33,854 bases of DNA. It comes from Gemmatimonadaceae bacterium. Lineage in GTDB: Bacteria; Gemmatimonadota; Gemmatimonadetes; Gemmatimonadales; Gemmatimonadaceae. The first letter of the stretch is position 1. Each line of letters opens with the position of its first letter. The notes under the pieces were generated by a model. That model was not told the DNA's origin and made no database searches. It was given only the letters and a program-made list of their open reading frames with translations. Positions 14,918 to 23,301 of the stretch are shown here, piece by piece. The DNA lies in the NCBI GenBank assembly GCA_025362635.1, contig JANYFO010000239.1, positions 1-33,854 on the forward strand, in the 5' to 3' direction. A program made the translations under genes and the position numbers.

Positions 14918-17116
14918 ATGCCACTCGCCCAAGAAAGGCGTACGTTCCTGTTCGTACCGCGCCTCGCTCTATTGTCGCTGCTGTCAGGTGCCGTTGCGGG
15001 AGCGCAAGCACCGAAGTCAACGGCGACCGCACCCACCGCCCAACGCAAGCTCCCCGGCTTCAGCCCAAAATCTGCCACCGAACAACGTCGCCTCGAAAAA
15101 GACGCCGTCAACGGACCCGAACCACTCCGCGCCGAAGCACACTCGGCCGTTTTGTCGAAAGAGCCACACGTCGCGGGCACACCGGCGCAAGCGCGCACGC
15201 GCGACTACGTCATCGATCAGATGAAAGCGATGGGCCTCGAAACCGAAGTGCGCACATACGACGTGTGGTTGCCGCACGCGACGAGCGTGAAAATTACGCG
15301 CATCGGCAAACGCGATACTACGGTCCTCGATTTGTCGGAGCCGTCGATTCCCGGTGATCCCGCCACGGCACTTCCGCAGTATCTCACGGTGAATGGTTCG
15401 AGTGGCGCGGGCGTCGGTCAGGGCGAAGTGGTGTTCGTCAACTACGGCCTCATTGAAGACTACGCCGTTCTTGATTCACTCGGTGTGTCGGTGAAAGGCA
15501 AAGTGGTGTTAGCACGATATGGTCGCAGCTTTCGCGGCATCAAAGCGCGCGAGGCGGAAAAGCGCGGCGCGGTAGGCGTGCTGATTTACACGGATCCCGC
15601 CGACGACGGTTTCGCGCGCGGCGACGTGTATCCAGAAGGTCCTATGCGACCGATGCGTGGCGTGCAACGCGGGAGCGTCTACAACGGCACCGGTGATCCA
15701 CTCACGCCCGGATACGCGAGCAAGCCGGGCGCACCACGACTGGCACTCTCGCAAACATCACTACCGAAAATACCGGTGGTGCCGATCAGCGCGGCGAACG
15801 CGCAATTGTTATTTGACCAAGTGCGCGGCACCAACATTCCCGCTGGCTGGCAAGGTGGCATTGGTTTGCGTTATCACGTCGGACCGGGACCAGTGCAGGT
15901 GAAGGTGGAAGTCACAACCGACGCTGCAACCAACGGCACCAAACAAATCTTCAACACCTTAGGCTATCTGCGCGGCAGTGAATTTCCCGACCAGTACGTC
16001 TATATCGGTGGACATCGGGACGGATGGGGACCAGGTGCGGCCGACAACATCAGCGGCACGGTAAGCATCCTTGAAGCCGCGCGATCAATGGCCGATATGG
16101 CCAAGGCCGGATGGCGTCCGAAGCGCACCATTGTGTTTGCGACATGGGACGCCGAAGAGTGGGGACTGGTGGGCAGCACGGAGTACGTCGAAGAAGATTC
16201 ACTGCGCTTACAGAAGGGCGCCGTCGCGTACTTCAACCAAGACGTATCCGCACAAGGCAGCGCGTTTGGTGGTGGCGGATCACCGTCGTTGCGCAGCACA
16301 CTGCGCGATGTGCTGCGTGGTGTACCCGATCCAAAAACGCAGGGCACCGTGTACGACGCGTGGCGCTCGGCGAGTGGCATCAAGAGCGACACGCTCGAAC
16401 CGAACATGGGTGATCCGGGTGGCGGCAGCGATTTTGCCGGCTTCTACAATCACCTAGGCATACCGATCGCCGAATGGGGCTTTGGCGGCCCGGCCGGTAC
16501 GTATCACTCAGCGTACGACACGTTCGCGTGGATGCAAAAGTTTGGCGATCCAGGCTTCCAGTATCACGCGACGTCGGCGCGCATCGTCGCGGCCATGGCG
16601 TTGCGTGTCGCGGATGCGGACATCCTCCCATACGATTACGTCGAGTTTGCGCGCACGATGCAAAAGTATTTGGCGCCGATGCAACGCGCCTTCACGGCAC
16701 ATAAATGGGACGTCGCCGCAATTACTCCGTTGGCCGCTTCTATTGCCCGTCTCGAACGAGTCTCTGCCACCTTCGCAACAGCGCGCGATGCGGCGCTTAA
16801 AGGCGAGCTGTCACACGATGCGCGAGACGCGACGAATCATGCGCTGCTCAAAGTTGAACGCGCCTTCGCGCGGCCGAGTGGGTTGAAAAGTCGGCCGTGG
16901 TATCGGTCGCTGATTTATGCGGCGGACGTCGACAATGGGTATTCGACGATGAACTTTCCGGGCGTGAACGAGGCCGTGCGCGCGAGCGATCAAGCGGGTG
17001 CGAAAGAAGAGTTGGTGGACCTAACCATGCGTTTTGGAAAAGCGGCGGACGCAGTGGACGAAGCTCGTCGTGCGATGAGTGTGTCGCCCGCGACAAGGGC
17101 TCCGAAAAAGCAGTGA
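14918..17116 (+). CDS. Exported M28B metallopeptidase, glutamate carboxypeptidase II-like
   Basis: The 732-residue protein has a signal peptide (LALLSLLSGAVAGAQA). A protease-associated domain is inserted around residues 170-310 (VVFVNYGL, VVLARYG, AVGVLIYTDPAD). The di-zinc M28 core follows: GGHRDGWGPGAADNISG (His and bridging Asp, about residues 365-380), WDAEEWGLVGS (catalytic and ligand Glu), DPGGGSDFAGF and TYHSAYDT (last His). The C-terminal helical region matches the transferrin-receptor-like dimerisation domain. This is the layout of glutamate carboxypeptidase II/PSMA; such bacterial enzymes probably trim peptides in the periplasm. Its TGA stop shares a base with the ATG of the next gene, so the two are coupled. 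Confidence 0.92.
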   Translation: MPLAQERRTFLFVPRLALLSLLSGAVAGAQAPKSTATAPTAQRKLPGFSPKSATEQRRLEKDAVNGPEPLRAEAHSAVLSKEPHVAGTPAQARTRDYVIDQMKAMGLETEVRTYDVWLPHATSVKITRIGKRDTTVLDLSEPSIPGDPATALPQYLTVNGSSGAGVGQGEVVFVNYGLIEDYAVLDSLGVSVKGKVVLARYGRSFRGIKAREAEKRGAVGVLIYTDPADDGFARGDVYPEGPMRPMRGVQRGSVYNGTGDPLTPGYASKPGAPRLALSQTSLPKIPVVPISAANAQLLFDQVRGTNIPAGWQGGIGLRYHVGPGPVQVKVEVTTDAATNGTKQIFNTLGYLRGSEFPDQYVYIGGHRDGWGPGAADNISGTVSILEAARSMADMAKAGWRPKRTIVFATWDAEEWGLVGSTEYVEEDSLRLQKGAVAYFNQDVSAQGSAFGGGGSPSLRSTLRDVLRGVPDPKTQGTVYDAWRSASGIKSDTLEPNMGDPGGGSDFAGFYNHLGIPIAEWGFGGPAGTYHSAYDTFAWMQKFGDPGFQYHATSARIVAAMALRVADADILPYDYVEFARTMQKYLAPMQRAFTAHKWDVAAITPLAASIARLERVSATFATARDAALKGELSHDARDATNHALLKVERAFARPSGLKSRPWYRSLIYAADVDNGYSTMNFPGVNEAVRASDQAGAKEELVDLTMRFGKAADAVDEARRAMSVSPATRAPKKQ

Positions 17117-18225
17117 TGATTCACGTCGACGACCCGCGATACGCGCGACAGCATGTCTTGCGCGGGTTTGGTCGTGCTGGACAAGAACGATTGGCCGCCG
17201 CGCGCGGGCTGATTGTTGGTGCGGGAGGGCTGGGGTCTCCGGCGGCGCTGTATCTCGCGGCCGCCGGAGTGGGGGCGCTTACATTAGTGGACGCGGACGT
17301 GGTGGATCTCACTAACTTGCATCGACAACTGTTGTACGGCACACGTGACGTAGGCCGACCAAAGCTCGACGCCGCACGCGACCGTTTGCAGGATGTGAAT
17401 CCGCAGGTCACCGTAGTCACGCACCATGTGCGCATGAATGCGAGCAACGCGTTGTCGTTGCTACACGGACACGATGTGGTCATTGATGCGACGGATAATT
17501 TTCCGGCGCGCTATGCGATCAACGATGCGTGCGTGGCACTCGACACCGCGTTTGTCTACGGGAGTATTGCGCGCTTTCAAGCACAGGTGAGTGTCTTTGC
17601 CGCAGCCACAGGGCCGTGTTATCGCTGTCTCTTTCCCGAGGCACCGACGCCGGGTTCGGTGCCTACATGTGCAGAAGAAGGCGTGCTTGGTGTCGTGCCA
17701 GGAATTGTCGGTCTGCACCAAGCCTTGGAAGCGATCAAGTTGATCACAGGCATTGGCACGCCGCTGATCGGTCAACTGTTGTTACTGGATTTCTTGTCCA
17801 ATGATTCGCAACGCATCACGTTGGCGAAGCGCGATAATTGTCCGGTGTGTAGCGTGGTTGCACGTTCCGAACGCCAAACCTCTACTCTTACACTGCGCAC
17901 GATGACCAGTCCGGATATCACCGTCACAGACCTCGCTGCGCGTATCGCACGCGGTGATGCGCTGACCGTGCTTGATGTGCGCGAGCAATGGGAATACGAC
18001 ACTGCGCAGATCGCCGGGAGCGTCCTCGCTCCGCTTTCTATACTGGCCGACGCGGTGAACGCGCTGGACCGTGACGCGGAATATGTGGTGCTCTGTCATC
18101 ACGGCATGCGCAGCGAGATGGCCGCGGGGTGGATGCGTGCGCACGGTTTTTCGAACGTAACGAACATGACCGGCGGCATTGATGCGTGGAGTGTGTCGGT
18201 CGATACGACCGTGCCACGCTACTAG
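17116..18225 (+). CDS. moeZ: MoeB/ThiF-type adenylyltransferase fused to a rhodanese domain (MoeZ-like)
   Basis: The 369-residue protein activates the C-terminus of a ubiquitin-like sulfur carrier (MoaD, ThiS or CysO type) and transfers sulfur to it. The E1-like domain (about 1-255) has RQHVLRGFGRAGQERL, VGAGGLGSPAAL for ATP, TNLHRQLLY, the adenylate-linked Cys region GSVPTCAEEGVLG, and two CxxC zinc pairs (CYRC, CPVC). The rhodanese domain (about 270-369) has the active loop CHHGMRS with its sulfur-accepting Cys near 326. I moved the start from the track's 16897 to the ATG at 17116, which overlaps the peptidase stop by one base. No sulfur carrier gene lies in the window, so the pathway served is unclear. 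Confidence 0.92.
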   Translation: MIHVDDPRYARQHVLRGFGRAGQERLAAARGLIVGAGGLGSPAALYLAAAGVGALTLVDADVVDLTNLHRQLLYGTRDVGRPKLDAARDRLQDVNPQVTVVTHHVRMNASNALSLLHGHDVVIDATDNFPARYAINDACVALDTAFVYGSIARFQAQVSVFAAATGPCYRCLFPEAPTPGSVPTCAEEGVLGVVPGIVGLHQALEAIKLITGIGTPLIGQLLLLDFLSNDSQRITLAKRDNCPVCSVVARSERQTSTLTLRTMTSPDITVTDLAARIARGDALTVLDVREQWEYDTAQIAGSVLAPLSILADAVNALDRDAEYVVLCHHGMRSEMAAGWMRAHGFSNVTNMTGGIDAWSVSVDTTVPRY

Positions 18226-18242
18226 CCAATCGGCGTGATGAA

Positions 18243-19163
18243 TTGATTACGGTGCTGCGCGCACTTGATCGACTGCTGTTCGCGCTCGACGACCGATTAC
18301 CATGGCGGCGTGCTATTCGCGAACAGTTTCAGAATGCCGACGCGGTGCGTCGACCGCACGGACCGGATGGTGTCGTGCTCGGTGCGGAAGCGATTCGGCT
18401 TGATGCGAGTGTCACGCATGCCGTGCTCTTAATACACGGTTTCAACGACACCCCGCAGTCGATGGCACCGCTCGCGATGGCGCTACACGCGGCTGGCTGG
18501 ACGGTGCTCATACCGCGCCTGCCCGGACACGGATGTGACTTGCAGACAATGGCCCGACAGGCGAATGCGGCTGAGTGGACCGCGTGCGTGTTCGATACGT
18601 ATCGAGCGCTTCGCGCAACGCATGACGTGGTTGCGGTGTGCGGACTATCCATGGGCGCGGCATTGTCAGCGACACTCGCGGCGCAGTATCGCGACATACC
18701 AGCGCTCGTACTGCTGTCGCCGTACATCGGCATGCCGCGCCCACTGCAAGGGGCGTTAATCGCGGCGTGGGTTGTCCAGTGTATTCGACCGTATCGTCGA
18801 GGAACGGGTGGTGAACGTTCGATTCACGATCCCTTGGCGCGAGCGAAGTCACTCGGTCCAGGCATCCTGACCGCACGGATGCTTACGGAACTGCGAACGG
18901 TCGCGCGACGGGCGCAGGCAGTACTGCCGCAACTACGTATACCGACGCTGTACCTGCAATCACGTGAAGACAATCGCATTACGGCGGATGCGGCCGAGCG
19001 CAATTTTTCGAACCTGGGCACGTCGGTGGGCGAGCACATGATACGTGAGCAGCGTTGGCTGTTTGGCTGCGGACACATCATCACGGTGGACTACTGTCGC
19101 GATGATGTCGCTCGGCAGGTGCTTAAGTGGATCACGACGTATGCGGGAACACCGTCAGACTGA
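18243..19163 (+). CDS. Alpha/beta hydrolase, carboxylesterase / monoacylglycerol lipase-like
   Basis: The fold is clear: an oxyanion-hole segment LLIHGFNDTPQSM, nucleophile elbow GLSMGAALSA (GxSxG), Asp in SREDNRITADAA and His in GCGHIITVDY. The FNDTPQSM segment and short cap resemble the Est30 / YvaK carboxylesterase group, which act on short to medium acyl esters in the cytoplasm. No signal peptide is seen. The start is uncertain: the track's 18186 would overlap moeZ by 40 bases. TTG at 18243 and GTG at 18252 are in frame but lack a Shine-Dalgarno; I use the first. It is probably in the same transcript as the M28 peptidase and moeZ. Confidence 0.8.
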   Translation: MITVLRALDRLLFALDDRLPWRRAIREQFQNADAVRRPHGPDGVVLGAEAIRLDASVTHAVLLIHGFNDTPQSMAPLAMALHAAGWTVLIPRLPGHGCDLQTMARQANAAEWTACVFDTYRALRATHDVVAVCGLSMGAALSATLAAQYRDIPALVLLSPYIGMPRPLQGALIAAWVVQCIRPYRRGTGGERSIHDPLARAKSLGPGILTARMLTELRTVARRAQAVLPQLRIPTLYLQSREDNRITADAAERNFSNLGTSVGEHMIREQRWLFGCGHIITVDYCRDDVARQVLKWITTYAGTPSD

Positions 19164-19309
19164 CGCCGTTCGCTGGCGACAAGTATTTTTTCATTATCGT
19201 TATGCACGATGTTGTTGTGCAGCGAGGTGCGATCGCAGTGGCGTTCTATGACCGTGCCGCGACACAGCCGCGATTGGCGTTGCGCAGGTCCTAAGCTGTT
19301 GCCGTTGTC

Positions 19310-19323
19310 ATGCACATGTGCAT
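19310..19323. promoter_or_regulatory. 14-base perfect palindrome upstream of the desaturase gene
   Basis: ATGCACATGTGCAT is its own reverse complement and lies 120 bases before the desaturase start in a 280-base gap with no gene. Perfect 14-mers of this kind are often dimeric-regulator binding sites. No regulator can be named, and chance cannot be excluded. Confidence 0.4.
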
Positions 19324-19443
19324 CAGATGGGCACAAGCTTCTGGAACCACCATAGGGTAGCGTGCGCTGTTCACCGGGCTAGCTTTCCACTCTTGCACCC
19401 GACATTGGTGCAGTTCAGCCCGTGACTTTCTGGAGTGCTGTAG

Positions 19444-20217
19444 ATGCCCGAGTTTGGAAGTTGGGGAACGGACTGGTGGAAACCTGTGCTGTTCATCGTC
19501 ATCGCTGGTCACCTCACCAACGTGTGCGTGACGCTGTTCCTCCACCGCGCACAGACGCATCGTGGCGTGCGCTTTCACTATATCGCCGAACTCCCGATGC
19601 GTTTATGGTTGTGGCTTACCACGGCCACGCGCACGAAAGAATGGGTGGCTTGCCATCGCAAGCACCACGCCTTTGCTGATCGGGAGGGCGACCCGCATAG
19701 TCCACTAATGGAAGGACTGCGCAACATTCTTCTCAAGGGCGCCTTTTACTATCGCAATACGGTACGTCAGCCTGGCGTGCTCGAGAAGTACGGCAAAGGC
19801 ACACCCAACGATTGGCTCGAGCGACATCTCCTCGATAAGCGCAGCGGACTCGGCATCATCCTTATGCTGGTCATCGACGTGTATTTGTTTGGCTTTTTTG
19901 TTGGCCCGCTCGTCTGGGGCGTGCAGATGATCTGGATTCCGTTGTGGGCAGCCGGAGTACTGAATGGTGTCGGTCACGCCTTCGGGTATCGCAACCACGA
20001 CGTGAAAGACGAAAGCCGCAACATCACACCCATCGCCATTTGGTTAGGTGGCGAGGAGCTGCACAACAATCATCACGCTGATCCGCACTCGGCAAAATTT
20101 GCACATCGGTGGTTCGAGTTCGACATCGGTTGGGTCTACATCAAACTGCTGTCCCTGTTCGGATTGGCCGAAGTGAAGTATGCCCGCGAAGGCGCGCATG
20201 TGCGCGTGACGGAGTAG
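19444..20217 (+). CDS. Membrane fatty acid desaturase (acyl-CoA delta-9 desaturase type)
   Basis: The 257-residue membrane protein has the three histidine boxes of the di-iron desaturases: HRAQTH, HRKHH and LHNNHH. Hydrophobic segments (PVLFIVIAGHLTNVCVTLFL; IILMLVIDVYLFGFFVGPLVWG) form two membrane hairpins. The order and spacing fit stearoyl-CoA-type delta-9 desaturases, somewhat shorter than the animal enzymes, which introduce a double bond into acyl chains and adjust membrane fluidity. GGAG about 9 bases before the ATG is a good ribosome site. The YggX-like gene follows after 6 bases and is surely co-transcribed. Regulation may act through the palindrome at 19310. Confidence 0.93.
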   Translation: MPEFGSWGTDWWKPVLFIVIAGHLTNVCVTLFLHRAQTHRGVRFHYIAELPMRLWLWLTTATRTKEWVACHRKHHAFADREGDPHSPLMEGLRNILLKGAFYYRNTVRQPGVLEKYGKGTPNDWLERHLLDKRSGLGIILMLVIDVYLFGFFVGPLVWGVQMIWIPLWAAGVLNGVGHAFGYRNHDVKDESRNITPIAIWLGGEELHNNHHADPHSAKFAHRWFEFDIGWVYIKLLSLFGLAEVKYAREGAHVRVTE

Positions 20218-20223
20218 CACGAG

Positions 20224-20502
20224 ATGACTGATGTTACATGCGCGCGCTGTGTCCAGACACGCGAAGGTTTCGAGAAGCCGCCGTTTCCCGGTGCAATCGG
20301 CATACGCATTGTCAGTGATATTTGTAAGGATTGCTGGGCGCAGTGGCTCAAACAGCAAACCATGCTGATCAATCACTACGGGCTGAACGTGATGGATCCG
20401 CAGGCGCGGCAATTTCTTACGCGCAACATGGATGCATTTTTGTTTAAAGCCGGTCAAACTGACGACGTGGATACGAGCAAGCAGGGCACCATAAGTCACT
20501 GA
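20224..20502 (+). CDS. YggX-like Fe(II)-trafficking / oxidative damage protection protein with CxxC pairs
   Basis: The 92-residue protein aligns with YggX along its length: FPGAIGIRI, then WAQWLKQQTMLINHYGLNVMDPQAR, close to E. coli [20 protein letters not shown]. YggX binds Fe(II) and protects iron-sulfur clusters against oxidation. Unlike E. coli YggX, which has one Cys, this protein has four, in CARC (residues 6-9) and CKDC, which could hold a metal ion. The C-terminal tail is longer and acidic. It is 6 bases downstream of the di-iron desaturase, which suggests help with iron supply or protection from oxidants. A terminator follows. Confidence 0.85.
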   Translation: MTDVTCARCVQTREGFEKPPFPGAIGIRIVSDICKDCWAQWLKQQTMLINHYGLNVMDPQARQFLTRNMDAFLFKAGQTDDVDTSKQGTISH

Positions 20503-20524
20503 ACGACTGCGAGGTACGATGACG

Positions 20525-20560
20525 AACGCCCCGATCGGAAAGTCCGATCGGGGCGTTGTT
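20525..20560 (+). terminator. Terminator after the desaturase-YggX pair
   Basis: A perfect 15-base stem (AACGCCCCGATCGGA with its complement) has a 3-base loop, 22 bases after the YggX stop. The following GTTGTTGTG is a poor U-tract, but the stem is very strong. It can also serve the convergent zinc-ribbon gene on the minus strand. Confidence 0.8.
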
Positions 20561-20587
20561 GTGTGCGAAATCACTCCACGTACAACC

Positions 20588-20797
20588 TCAGTTCACTCCG
20601 GCGATGTAACGGGCCAACCGACCACAGCTCGTGCACTTCAGCGTCACGTGCGAATTGGGCGGTGGCGGGCTCGAGACCGGATCCCGATCAATGTGTCCAG
20701 AACAAGACGGGCAACTCAGTGGCAGACCCGTGCGGTCCGCTGCGATCAGATGCAGCGCTTGCGCCGGGTTATAGGTGTTGGGTCGTGGTTTACGCAT
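20588..20797 (-). CDS. Small zinc-ribbon protein, hypothetical
   Basis: The product has 69 residues from the ATG at 20797, which follows GAGGAGGCGGG, one of the best ribosome sites in the window; the track's longer ORF to 20899 is not needed. CPSC and CTSC pairs 26 residues apart, in a short protein with a basic N-terminus (MRKPRPNTYNP), form a probable zinc ribbon. The basic start suggests nucleic-acid or ribosome contact, but no family is recognised. The 173 bases upstream are AT-rich and contain TTTGCAC twice, 20 bases apart (20873 and 20893), perhaps a regulator site. Confidence 0.7.
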   Translation of the reverse strand: MRKPRPNTYNPAQALHLIAADRTGLPLSCPSCSGHIDRDPVSSPPPPNSHVTLKCTSCGRLARYIAGVN

Positions 20798-20970
20798 CCC
20801 GCCTCCTCGCGAATTGTGCGCCGGACGCTCAGCGCGATCCGGAAACCGAAAGATAAACAATTTTGAACCCCTTTTGCACTGGCGCGCTAAAATTTGCACG
20901 AACTGACATAACCAGTATTTCTCATTACGCCGGTTACTCTCTAATCAAATACCCATCCTAATCCTCATTC

Positions 20971-21975
20971 CTAGTCCGACCCCCACGTTTGAGGTCGCCG
21001 CCACAACTTTCGACCTAGTCGAAATGAACGTTTCGCCGACACCTCCGCCGTACTTCCCGGCGGAAACAACTCTGGATCAGCAAATTCGTCCAACATGTCC
21101 GTTGCCTTCGCCGACGCTTCGTCGGCCCAATGCACAATTTCCGCTTCAACCGTCATCGGAATGACTGGACTACCATGCTCCAAAGCGCCGTGATGCGACA
21201 AAATGAAGTGCAACAGCTCGTCACGATGCGCAACGGTCAATGCCAGCCCCGAAGCGACCAATCGACGGTCAAACATTAGCGCACCGAGCGTTACGTGGCC
21301 CAGCAACATTCCAGTTGGGGTGTGATCAAATCCCTCCGCCGTCACCGAGTACGCTTCGACCTTGCCGACGTCGTGGAGGAGAGCGCCAGCCACGACCAAA
21401 TCTGCGTTCGCCGTCCGTACCGTTCGCGCGATGTGTTTGGCAATTGATGTCACTTCGTACACATGTAGCAAGAGACCTCCCAACTGCGCATGATGCCCCT
21501 TTATCGCGCCGGGTGTTCGCTCGAAACGCACCCGAAACGCATCATCGGCGAAAAAGAGATCGACCGCATTGCGCAACGTCGTGGACATAATGCCCGCGCG
21601 CAACTTGTCGATCGCATCCCAAACTTTTTCCGTCTCCACATCAATGCGCAACAGAAAATCCGACGCATTAAACTCCCGCGCCAATAGGACGCGCAGCGGC
21701 GCCGTCAGCTGCAATTGACGACGCTTCGCCCCTTCGTCACCGAACGTCCCGATGTCGCCAACTACTTGCACCACTTTGCCTTTGTCCGCGCCCGCGCACC
21801 AGTCAAGCCGTTCGGACCAGATCGGCGCCGTGTCGATCGTACCCGTCGTATTTCCCAGTGTCAGCACCACAAATGGCAAACCAGCCCGAGTCGTACGCTC
21901 AACGCGATCTCGAACGAGAAATTCATGTTCGACGCGAGCACCAATGGCGGCGGTTCGAAGGTCAAATGGCGGCAT
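20971..21975 (-). CDS. YhaM-like 3'-5' exoribonuclease (OB-fold plus HD domain)
   Basis: The 334-residue protein has an N-terminal OB-fold (GLPFVVLTLGNTTGTIDTAPIW, about residues 28-50) of the tRNA-anticodon type, then an HD metal-dependent domain: HHAQLGGLLLHVYEV, GALLHDVGKVEAY (the HD pair) and LSHHGALEHGSP. This is the layout of Bacillus YhaM / Staphylococcus CbfA, which degrade RNA and single-stranded DNA from the 3' end. Length and motif order agree. I prefer the ATG at 21975 over the track's TTG at 22011; TATATAAAT lies immediately before it, so the true start or promoter may differ. It is divergent from the MarR gene. Confidence 0.85.
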   Translation of the reverse strand: MPPFDLRTAAIGARVEHEFLVRDRVERTTRAGLPFVVLTLGNTTGTIDTAPIWSERLDWCAGADKGKVVQVVGDIGTFGDEGAKRRQLQLTAPLRVLLAREFNASDFLLRIDVETEKVWDAIDKLRAGIMSTTLRNAVDLFFADDAFRVRFERTPGAIKGHHAQLGGLLLHVYEVTSIAKHIARTVRTANADLVVAGALLHDVGKVEAYSVTAEGFDHTPTGMLLGHVTLGALMFDRRLVASGLALTVAHRDELLHFILSHHGALEHGSPVIPMTVEAEIVHWADEASAKATDMLDEFADPELFPPGSTAEVSAKRSFRLGRKLWRRPQTWGSD

Positions 21976-22108
21976 ATTTATATAGTCAAAGGTTATGCTG
22001 GCCCTAAGCAAGGGCAGATTGATCTCTTTTCAACCCTTGCGCTCGGCTGGGGGTATATAGAGGCTTGAGGGAGAGTCTCACGTCCGCCATCACCAGAGCG
22101 TCCATCGA

Positions 22109-22639
22109 ATGTCGAACACCACGCATCCAGATACGTCCCGATCGAGCGACGAATCCGCGCATGCCGAAGTGACTGTGCCGAGATCACCGGAGTTGGAAGT
22201 CGAACAGGAAGCCGCGCTTCGTCTCTGGGTCATTTTGTCGCGTGCGCATGCCGCGATTGCGTCGCACGCGCATGCGGACGTCGCGCGCAGTGGACTGACA
22301 TTAGCTGAATTTGCGATTCTTGAAGTACTCTATCATCGGGGCCCGATGCTCTTGGGCGAAGTACAACGGCGCATTCTTGTTTCGAGTGGTGGCATCACGT
22401 TTCTGGTGGACCGTCTCACCGCAAAAGGATTGGTCGAGCGTCGCAATTGCGATAAGGATCGCCGAGCGCGGTACGCGGCGTTAACACCGCCGGGTGAGGC
22501 CTTGGTCGCTGAACTGTTTCCTGCGCATGCGGACGCGATTACGCAGGCAATGCGAGGCCTCGCCGCCGATGATCAGCAGGTGGTCGCTGAAATGCTTCGG
22601 AGCCTGGGCCTGCATGCGGCTGCGAAGCCACTGCCGTAA
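22109..22639 (+). CDS. MarR-family transcriptional regulator
   Basis: The 176-residue protein has a MarR winged helix. GLTLAEFAILEVLYHRGPMLLGEVQRRI and LVSSGGITFLVDRLTAKGLVERR form helices 3 and 4 with the recognition helix; DKDRRARYAALTPPG is the wing, with the usual DRR motif. About 35 acidic, polar residues precede the domain, longer than usual. MarR proteins repress nearby genes and release DNA on binding phenolics or after cysteine oxidation; the single Cys (RRNCDKD) sits in the DNA-binding domain rather than the OhrR position. The next gene, yceI, carries an inverted repeat in its promoter, the likely target. Confidence 0.9.
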   Translation: MSNTTHPDTSRSSDESAHAEVTVPRSPELEVEQEAALRLWVILSRAHAAIASHAHADVARSGLTLAEFAILEVLYHRGPMLLGEVQRRILVSSGGITFLVDRLTAKGLVERRNCDKDRRARYAALTPPGEALVAELFPAHADAITQAMRGLAADDQQVVAEMLRSLGLHAAAKPLP

Positions 22640-22644
22640 TGCGA

Positions 22645-22687
22645 TTGACATCTCACTACTAAGGATTACATTTCTCAGTAGTGAGAT
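22645..22687 (+). promoter_or_regulatory. yceI promoter with MarR-type operator
   Basis: TTGACA (22645-22650) and TACATT (22667-22672) are separated by 16 bases. An 11-base perfect inverted repeat, ATCTCACTACT (22650-22660) and AGTAGTGAGAT (22677-22687), brackets the -10 box. A MarR dimer bound here would block RNA polymerase. It lies 6 bases after the marR stop, so yceI has its own start and is not simply read from marR. Confidence 0.8.
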
Positions 22688-22755
22688 AAGCGAGGGCATT
22701 TAGCGCTCGCGTCTCCACGACGAGACCAACGCCTTTCACCGGCAGGAGCGCAATT

Positions 22756-23271
22756 ATGAAATGGGCAATCGACCCGGCACATAGCCAAATCCAGTTTGCC
22801 GTAAAGCATCTGGGTATTTCGACGGTGCGCGGCACGTTTGAACAGTTCAGCGGCACGATTGAGGAAGACAACGGTCAGGTTGCCTCTGTGAATGTCGATA
22901 TTGACGTTAATTCGATCAACACGGGTGCTGCGCAGCGTGACGGGCACCTCAAAAGCGCGGATTTTTTTGACACCGCCGAGTATCCCACCGCCTCGTTTCT
23001 GCTCACAAAATTTGATCGCGTGGGCACAGATGTGACGGCCAGCGGCGAACTGACGATTCGGGGCGCAACACATCCGATCACGTTGAAAGGCGACATTGGC
23101 GGTCCGGCAACGGATCCGTACGGCAACCAAAAAGTATCGGCTACGCTTGAAACGAAGTTCTCGCGAAAGGAGTGGGGGCTCGTGTGGAACGTCGCGCTTG
23201 AAGCGGGTGGGGTACTTGTAAGCGATGATGTGCGAATGAGCATCGACATTCAGGCCGCACCTGCCGTGTAG
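22756..23271 (+). CDS. YceI-family lipocalin-like polyisoprenoid-binding protein
   Basis: The 171-residue protein matches the YceI family: KWAIDPAHSQIQFAVKHLGI at the N-terminus, IDVNSINTGAAQRDGHLKS, DFFDTAEYPTASF and GELTIRGATHPITL. YceI folds as an extended lipocalin barrel that binds polyisoprenoids such as ubiquinone precursors in homologues with solved structures. E. coli YceI is exported, but this one has no signal peptide, so it is probably cytoplasmic, like many that sit next to MarR regulators. GGAG precedes the ATG by 9 bases. Expression is probably repressed by the adjacent MarR protein. Confidence 0.92.
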   Translation: MKWAIDPAHSQIQFAVKHLGISTVRGTFEQFSGTIEEDNGQVASVNVDIDVNSINTGAAQRDGHLKSADFFDTAEYPTASFLLTKFDRVGTDVTASGELTIRGATHPITLKGDIGGPATDPYGNQKVSATLETKFSRKEWGLVWNVALEAGGVLVSDDVRMSIDIQAAPAV

Positions 23272-23301
23272 ACGACGCTCGACCGAGTCGTGTGTGAGCG
23301 T

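Noticed and set aside
16897-17115. N-terminal extension of the MoeZ-like protein
   Set aside because: It lies inside the M28 coding region in another frame; the conserved E1 N-terminus begins at the ATG at 17116.
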